Below are positions 1 through 8,000 of a stretch of 10,782 bases of DNA, in pieces; position 1 is the first letter of the stretch; each line of letters opens with the position of its first letter. The position numbers were made by a program, and so were the translations under genes. The stretch lies in NCBI GenBank assembly GCA_003024985.2, contig PXIH01S0015795.1; one strand, given 5' to 3'. The stretch comes from Euperipatoides rowelli. Taxonomy: Eukaryota > Onychophora > Udeonychophora > Euonychophora > Peripatopsidae. Under the pieces are notes generated by a model. The model saw only the letters and a program-made list of their open reading frames with translations. It was not told where the DNA came from and made no database searches.

Positions 1-374
1 AAGGTACTGAAAATTTAAAAATTCTAAAAAAAAATTTTGTGCACTCTTTTCTAAAATGAAAAATTTACTGGGAAAAATTTACCCACGACTCGTATTCAAG
101 GGTTAATAATCTTTCAAGAGTTTTGTTTACAAATTTATGACTTTACAACTTTTCACACCACCCTGGGCCTTATTGCTGTCACCATCTACTGTATTTTTGA
201 CATTAAATTTATATAATGCAAGTATGAAAATATTTTGAACACAAAAAGATCTTTGCTTGCAGATAAATTAACTAACACCATTTGAGAAATGATCATCCTG
301 TATTTTGTCTATGCCGACAATACTTGTATAGAGTACAGGTACAGCATGTAACATTATACAGTAATATCCTATAC
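1..374. other. AT-rich sequence left of the hAT element, no supported gene
   Basis: No convincing exon, repeat or RNA gene. A minus-strand stretch at 127-188 is open to a stop codon but its phase does not match the coiled-coil gene. Confidence 0.5.
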
Positions 375-1245
375 CAGGGGTCTGCAACCTGCGGCTCCGG
401 AGCCACATACGGCTCTTTCAACAAATTTTTAGCGCTTTGAAAATTGGCAGGAGGTTTTCATTTTAATATATAAATTTCAAAAATTGAACAAGTTTAATCA
501 AAATGTTTTTTTTATTCAGCTGAGAACGCCCGCCTGTACCGTACATGTGCTGTACTTTTGTTTGGTGCGAGTTGCCCGGAGTTCACGTGAGGGTCTTCCC
601 CGAGTTACTTGATATCATTTCAGTTCTGCAGCTCTTGCATGTTTCTGTTTTTTCATTTTTTTTGCAGATTTGGCTATTACAGTATTTGCGCTTGATTTAT
701 TATAGACGTTAACATGGACTGGTAGATGCGATCAGACGATCGACATGTGGTTTAATAGTCACATTAATGTGTATTATTGTATCTTGTGTTGATAGGAACT
801 TAATAGTTTGTGTGAACATTATGGGAAAGACCTGGTAATGAAGATCCATTTATATATTGTTTGCTGACGCATGCTGTTGGTGTGTTTTGGTTTGCTGGCG
901 CTTGCTGTTGACGTTGTTTACGTTTGTGATGACTTGCAGAGCTGGGCACTGGAGGTTCGAATGGCACCTTATGTTTTAAATAGTTATTCTGAGAAGTCAA
1001 TCCGGATTGCTGTTTTTAATGAAGAAAATTTTCAAATTTGGATATTTTATAATTTTTGTTTTATTTATGTCACCCTGTAATATATATAATTTCATTTTCA
1101 ATCAGCATNTTGTAAAAAGGCCTACATCCTTTACTGGGCTAAGGCCTTTATTAAATTAAATAAGACTGAATAGGCAGTCATACTGAATATGTTTATAAAT
1201 AAAACTAAACTAATAAACTAAACTAAAAAAGGTTGCAGGCCCCTG
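375..1245. mobile_element. Complete non-autonomous hAT-family DNA transposon
   Basis: The left end reads CAGGGGTCTGCAACC and the right end, reverse-complemented, CAGGGGCCTGCAACC: 15-bp terminal inverted repeats with one mismatch. The flanks are TCCTATAC (367-374) and GCCTATAC (1246-1253), an 8-bp target duplication with one mismatch, which is the hAT hallmark. Behind the left end is the subterminal palindrome GGCTCCGGAGCC and GGCTCTTT, typical of many animal hAT elements. The 871-bp interior has no ORF long enough for a transposase. It also contains an AAAGGCCT/AGGCCTTT hairpin (1116-1149) and a short ACTAAACTAA direct repeat near the right end (about 1202-1227). Its mutated target duplication suggests an old insertion. 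Confidence 0.88.
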
Positions 1246-1920
1246 GCCTATACTGTACTTAGTATTGCTAATTAAAATTACAAAAATAATTTGTTTTTAT
1301 CAGTTTGTTTTCAAGCTAAAATTTAAAAAAAAAAATTGGTTTTATATCTTCGAAATATTTTAAAGAAAAAAACCCTGGGTTATAAGGAATCCACATTCCC
1401 TGGGGGGTGGGTGGACACATGTATACAGGTACAGTATATAAAGCATTTTTAATCTTTTAATTGGGGAAAGCCTGCATGCACTTTTTTTTGCCCATTAAAT
1501 TGCATAAGTGCTGGGGAGTGATTGAATTAGCTGTATTTTTTTATGCTCATGTTAGTATCTTACTTCCTTGTTAAAAGAAAGACTAGGATAGTTTTCCTTC
1601 TTGTGACTTGACGTTTTTCATCAATGTTTTGAAATGCATTTAAAAATGAGGATCATGTGCGACAGCTAAACGATGGTTAGATAAATGATCTGGAGAAAAT
1701 GTTTCCGCCTATATTCACAAATGCAAACTTCTGCTTTTTGTATGCAGATAGCTGATAAGTTTAGGTGACTTTGTTGGAATGTTGAATGATCAGTTAATTT
1801 AAATCACAATAAATTATAATTTCCTTATGGCATGTAATGACAAATTGAGTTAAAACAACTTTACACAAGTAATAGCTACAGTATTCTTATATTATTAAAT
1901 AAATACAATACAATAAATAC
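1246..1920. other. AT-rich probable intron between the hAT element and the coiled-coil exon
   Basis: It contains homopolymer runs, a G-rich GGGGGGTGGGTGG stretch near 1401 and several ACAGTA/TACTGTA words. This should be the 5' part of the intron after the 1921-2070 exon. Nothing else is supported. Confidence 0.5.
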
Positions 1921-2070
1921 CTGTGTTTGGAGCTCGCGTTTTTCAAGATCAGTCAATGCCATTTGCTGCCTCAATGCTTCATTTTCTCGTTCCAGACTTT
2001 TGATTTTCATTTCATATTTTTGTCTACTTTTGTCTTGGTCTTTTAATTGAGACCTCAAATGCATAGTTTC
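1921..2070 (-). CDS. 150-nt exon encoding a 50-residue coiled coil
   Basis: The acceptor is a T-run ending TATAG, the donor CAG-GTATTT; phase 0 at both ends, exactly 50 codons. The peptide starts ETMHLRSQLKDQDKSRQKYE and continues with SLERENEALRQQM and LEKRELQTQ. Hydrophobic residues fall at heptad-like spacing among Lys, Glu, Arg and Gln, with no Pro or Gly, so it is a continuous coiled coil. The donor shows the gene continues to the left, but no convincing next exon was found between 1 and 1920. Confidence 0.9.
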
Positions 2071-5000
2071 CTATAAAAAAAGGTTTAAAACTTTTTAAAT
2101 AAAAAGATTATGAACCAAACAAAAGAAAAAAAAAATTTGAAAACTAAAATGTTTTTATTAGTTAAAATTATGAATGAGAAACAAATTTCATTAATAATTG
2201 TATGACTGTGCAAACTTAAATTCAGACTTTAATATACTGTATATATTAAAAAAAAAATCCAACAGATTTTTTTTTATGAATTTTTTTCTAAATGTCCGCA
2301 TACAACCAAAATCATTTCAGCTCGTATTTTCCCCGTATGTCTAAACAATACATTATGTTAAATATTTCATAATAGCAGCTAGAAAAAAACTGTTCTATTT
2401 TTTATCAGCAATTTTAACATAAAAAAAAAAAATCCAACAAAGATATTTTCTTTTATGCTTAATTTTCTAAATGTCGGTATTCATTACTGCTTGTTTTTAC
2501 TGTATGTACAAATAATACATCGTTAAATATTTCACATTCTGTAACAGCTAGAAAAAAACTTATATTTTATCAGCAATTTTAACATAAAAAAAAAATAAAA
2601 ATCCAACAACAAAGATATTTTTTATGAATTTATTTGTAAAAGTCGCAATAAAAAGAAAAGTAAAAAGCCAGTTCTTCTTACATTTTTAATTTCTGCTTCT
2701 CTGTCATTAGAGCTAGAATTTTCTGGTTTTAATTTTTGAAGTCAGCATTAAATTCTGATTTAAAAAATGTATAAGTTCATTCATAAATGTTTTATAATAT
2801 TTAAATTACAGCTACCTGAACTAAATACTTACGCGAGTCTTCGCGGTGTATCTGAAAAATAAAATCAACGGAAATCAATACATGCCTTGCTGTCACAACA
2901 CCGGCTAATTGACAGATGAAAAAACTCATTAATTTAGGAGCATTAAAGGCTGTATAATATTCTAGCTAAGCGCATTAGCTAGAAATTAATTTTTAAAAAT
3001 GAATTATGTATTTAACAAATACAGCGACGACTGCAGGGTTAATTAAACAAGATACAGCTGTTACCAATCTAGTTTTTCATTGCCATTCTTTAATTTTTCA
3101 AACTAACCAATACAAAAACATTTTGTTTTTGAAACAAACGGTAAATAATGTCAAATGTAGTATACCACCTACAGTACATCATTAGGAATGTATAGTATTT
3201 ATTTATTCAATATCAAATGTAATCCGAATTAAGCAAAAAAATTGATTTTAAAACCCTAATCTGACAGACCAGTCATAAAATTAATAATTTTACTGTACAA
3301 AATTTATTGATTCACTAACAATTGTTTTGATTTGTGAAGGGTATAAGAATCTCTACAAACCAACTTGGGAAATTTTAAATATTATATTTAACAATCTAAA
3401 TAATTTGAGCAATATTCAAAATTTGACCAAACTATTATTTGTTGAATCTTTAGAGCTTACCTGTTGTAAGTTGAAATGGCTATTATATAAATCAATCAGT
3501 TGAGTACGGAATGCATTCTCTGAAAAATTACAAAAATAAATTATAAATAGTTGTATCAATTTTAAAATGTTTAATATTTTTTTTTATCATACAATATAAT
3601 TGAATATTCAATAACAGGAAGTTGGCAGTTTCAGTAACAGCATATTTAAAATTCAATTTTCTACAGACATAAGGTAAGGCATGTTAAAATAAGTTATAGG
3701 CTATTTTAACAGGTTACTTTCATTGAAATAGGTTATTTTTAAAGACATTTTAAATTCAAACAAAAATAATTGTATACTTTTGGGAATGACTGCTAATTTA
3801 TCAGTTTAAACGTTATAAAAATAAAAAAGGATCACCACAAATCTTGGATCACCATCATTTTATTTTACTAAATTCTTTGAACACAAGTCATAATAAAAAC
3901 AAAGGAAATAAAAAAAACAAGCAAGTATCCATTAGACACAAATAACTTGTGCTTATAAAAATAAAGCTAGATTAATATCATTTCAACAAATCCAATCCAT
4001 TATATCTCAGATTTTAAGTTATTTTAATGCTTCATAAATGTGATTTTCAAACTGTCTTTATTGAATTTATGGCCATCAGAATAATTATGTATGATTTAAA
4101 AATTAAAAAGATTATTAATATTAACCTATAGCTGCCTAAATGCTTTAAGTAATTAGCACCTATAGCCCGAAATATGTACTGCAACTTTTGACATCTCACA
4201 ATGTCTTTAAAAATAAACTATCTTTTATTTCGGAAGATAAGTGTATAAAACAATACATTTTCTGAAACCTTATTAAATTTGCTCTAAAACTGTGTTTTTA
4301 GATTTAATTTTGTTTAAGTGTATTAAAATTTTGAAAGATTGAATTTTAGGAGGGAAAAAAAATCCAATTTTTAAAACAATATCTTATTAGCCTTAATTCA
4401 AGCCATAAAATACTACTGTAGTACAATTACTAGTTTGTTTATGATCATTTGAAAAAAAAAAAAAAAGATTTATCAAATTATTAAAAAAAAATCAATTTGC
4501 ATTTTGTTTGTGACTGTAAATATCAAAATTCTCATTATCCTATCTTTAATAATAACCGGAATAAACATCTGATTTTTTTTATATAGAATAATTATTGTAC
4601 TTAATCATAATTTTTTTTTTGCTGAAAAATTCATTTAAAGTTAAATAAACAATTTTTTTAAAATCAATACAAGTCATATGTACTAGATAAGCCAAAAAAT
4701 ATAACTTATTTGGTAAATGGTGAACCCAATAGATCAAACACATTTTTTATGGGGGCAATTTTTAACTATTTTCCACATAGAACAGTCTTCACTGTATAAG
4801 GTCCTGTGACAGGAAATTGTTCTTTAATGATCATTTAACATCTGAAACTCAGAAAACCATCAATTCGCATGTGATTTAATGTAAGACTCCCTAAATGAAT
4901 GCATCCACCGGTTTTAAATTGGCCTTGAACAGACAATTTTTTGTAATTACAAAAATAATGTTTCGTCTGATTGCAAGGGTTCTAGACCACCTAGAGTTTA

Positions 5001-8000
5001 TTTTAATTGGAAACTAATCACATGACCTTTTTCTACATAAAAAATGTTTGATAATGAATTAAATGTTCATACAATAGTTCAATGCTTTGAAATTGTTAGA
5101 TTTATTGATTTTTGATTTTTTACAAATATTTTTGCCTGCGAAATCACTAGGGTTGAGTCGATTATCCGGGTAACCGGTTAACCTACCGGATAGGCATGTT
5201 TCTGTTAAACTAGGAAAGATAAAAATTAATAAAATAATTAATAGAAACAAACACCATAATTAACTTACGTTTTGCTGAGAATTGCAATAATAAATAATTT
5301 CTCTGTTTATTGCGTTCCTCCAAGAAATTTATCAAATTTGGAATCAACTTGTCATCCGATAATGAAGTCAACTAAAATCCAGAAAATAAAAATATAGATT
5401 ACAAATTACACAGCTCAAAAATTAATGAAATTTAATAAACATCTGTATTCCAATATTTTATTTACAAACATTGTTAAAAGTAAAAAACTCAATATAAAAG
5501 AATAGATTAAAATGGCTTTATTCTCAATCCAGATGAAAATCATCAGCCTTCAGGTTGAGAATTAGACTTCCAAAAATAAAATTAGTGGAAAATACAAAAA
5601 AAAAAATATTGCTCCAGCACCCACATACAATATACCATTAGTGAAAATGAGGGTTGATGATAATTTTGTTAATTTTATCTAAATAAAATTAACAATATTT
5701 ATTATCAACCCTAATTTTCTCTGATATATTGAGCATGTGGGTGCTAGAGCCATGGTCATAAATATGAAGGTACTGTTTGTAATTTAGATCTTATATAAAA
5801 ATAAATACAAATTGTCAAATAAATTTAATTAGTTATATTATTTATCAATAATAATTTCTCTGTTAGGAAGTATTTTGTTGAAGTACTTTATGGTGATGGT
5901 CGGTTGTGTTTGCAAAGCAGATTTTTATTCAAAATGAGAGCCACGTGTTTTCCAGCAAAGAGCCGCATGCGGCTCCGGAGTCGCCGATTCCCGATCTCTG
6001 ATTTAGAATAAAGTTTATCAGAAAAGTTAGAAAGCNNGTCTTTGGCTAAGTAAAATAAAAGTCCCAGTATAGAATCAAAGCTGCCTTTAAGCTTGGATTC
6101 TCCCCATGACTACAGTTAGCTTAGGATGTTTTCCCACTGCAAAGCTACAGTATAGCTAATGACGCTACAAGGACTATCTGCAGAATACAGGTAGGTCTAA
6201 TCACTGCCACATTGCAAAATATCCAATCATACTTAAAAATGTATATAAAATGGTGGATGATATGCATTTATGTAAATTAGGTCCATCAATTTACACGAGA
6301 CAGAAAAAAATTCAAAGTTCTTTGATCGCTGGACTATATTATCATATACAATGCATTCTATATACAGTATGTTTGAAAGGAATTTTAACTTTAGTGGAAG
6401 AAAATTGTGTATCAGTAAGACGATTTTAGAAGAAAAAATCTCAACTAACGTAGATGAACCCTGCATGGATACTATAGCTTGTTTCCTGATACAAACGAGC
6501 GTTTGTTTTTTGATAATGAACAACCAGATATTAATAACAAGGTATTTTATGATCCAACTTTTTGTTCTGATATGGTGTATTTTAATGTTTCTGATTATAA
6601 ATTTTTAATTAATGGTATCGTTTCAGCATTGCCTCATTTTGTTAATTTGAACTTGGATAATTTTCCGTTACTTAAAATGGAGTCTATTAGTGTTGATTCT
6701 GAATTACCAATAAAAAAAGTAATTAAACCTAATGTAAGAAAATTTGTTAATATATCCACTCAAACTGAAGAATTTTCCATAAAATCTGAACTTTTTAATT
6801 TTTATAGTATTCATCATAATGTGGAGGATCTATAATAGATTAAAAATAATATCAAAACCCTATCTGAAGATATTGAGATAAAAGTAACTCTAAACAACTC
6901 TATCATTAATTACGCTGAGTTTGCAGACTCTTTGTCNCCCGTTTGTTTTTGTAAATTAAATAGTACCGTAACATTAAAGAAAGTTTGTACTGTAAATGAA
7001 TGATTGTGTCTTAGCAAAAATACCAGTGGAAAATTTATCTCAGCGGAGTGAAAATATAAAAAATAGAAATGGTCAGATTATTACTGAAGGCGATGTTATT
7101 TGGCATCTGAGTATCCAAAAAAAAAAAAAGACGACTATTTCAGAAAAAGTTTCCAAACGATTTTTAAGCAATTTAAACAAGAAATCTGTAATGAATACAA
7201 GTACTGAAAATATGAAACCCTTGTCTGTGAAATCTCATCATAATAAACATTATGAATCTAATTATACTGTAATTAAAACTGTGAATCCTATGAACATCAT
7301 TTAGCGAGATTTTTATGAGCCGTTTTGATTAAAACACTACTCCCAGAGATATTTATTTTCTTTTGAAAGAAAATAACATTTATCCTAGATACTGTACTAT
7401 TATAAAAAAAAAAGAAGACTATTACCCAAGAAATATGCATCATTTTACTTAAAGATAAATGAAAAATTCTCAGAAAAAATTTATAATTTATTTTTGGTCC
7501 TAAAAATATTGTTGTTCAACCGTAAAATCACAAAAAAAATACAGTTTTGCCTCTTATAAATAAAACTAAAAGAAAAAGAAAAAAGACACTATATTTGCAT
7601 ATTGATCAGAATGAATCTTCTTCAGTCAAGTAAAGATTTAAGATTGATTGAACTGAGTAAATTTACAGAAGTAATACAGAATGGTCAAATTAACAGTAAC
7701 AATAGAAATATTAAAGAGGATTCACAAATACAAAATAGTAAAACATCTCTGAAGAAGAAAGAAAATTACCAACAAATTTTGAAACTTCTTTTGTGGAAAT
7801 TATACCAAAACATATTTTTAAAAAAGAATCCACTATCACAATAAAGTATCCTGTCAAAAAAATTGTTTCAGGAATATGAAATCAAACTATAAAAATTTAA
7901 TAAGCTGTAATAGTGGGCAAGGGTTGAATTCCGCCAATTTTTTAAGTAGCCAGGTCGGGCTACTGCCATATGAAAGTTGGTAGCCCACATAACATTTTGG

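Larger units (their letters stand above)
2852..5268. other. Two AT-rich introns flanking the 3461-3519 exon
   Basis: Introns 2852-3460 (phase 0) and 3520-5268 (phase 1) consist of A/T runs and show no open coding stretch or repeat apart from the palindrome cluster at 5149-5200. Confidence 0.6.

Noticed and set aside
127-188. Possible terminal exon of the coiled-coil gene on the minus strand, open for 19 codons to a stop
   Set aside because: Its acceptor has a weak pyrimidine tract and it needs one leftover base, while the 1921-2070 exon ends in phase 0. No AATAAA follows on the minus strand.
800-1080. Open frames on both strands inside the hAT element
   Set aside because: Short, no transposase motifs, and overlapping on opposite strands, so they are chance openings.
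4453-4466. Long A- and T-runs throughout (for example 4453-4466, 9876-9890) as poly(A) tails of retrocopies
   Set aside because: Such runs occur everywhere in this AT-rich sequence and none is joined to a clear target duplication.
5059-5250. Minus-strand open frame with a hydrophobic start resembling a signal peptide
   Set aside because: It lies in an intron, runs through the palindrome cluster, and its hydrophobic residues come from T-rich sequence; no other support.
6233-6523. Minus-strand 96-codon open frame
   Set aside because: It is antisense to the plus-strand coding-like segments, which have better codon use; it looks like their shadow.
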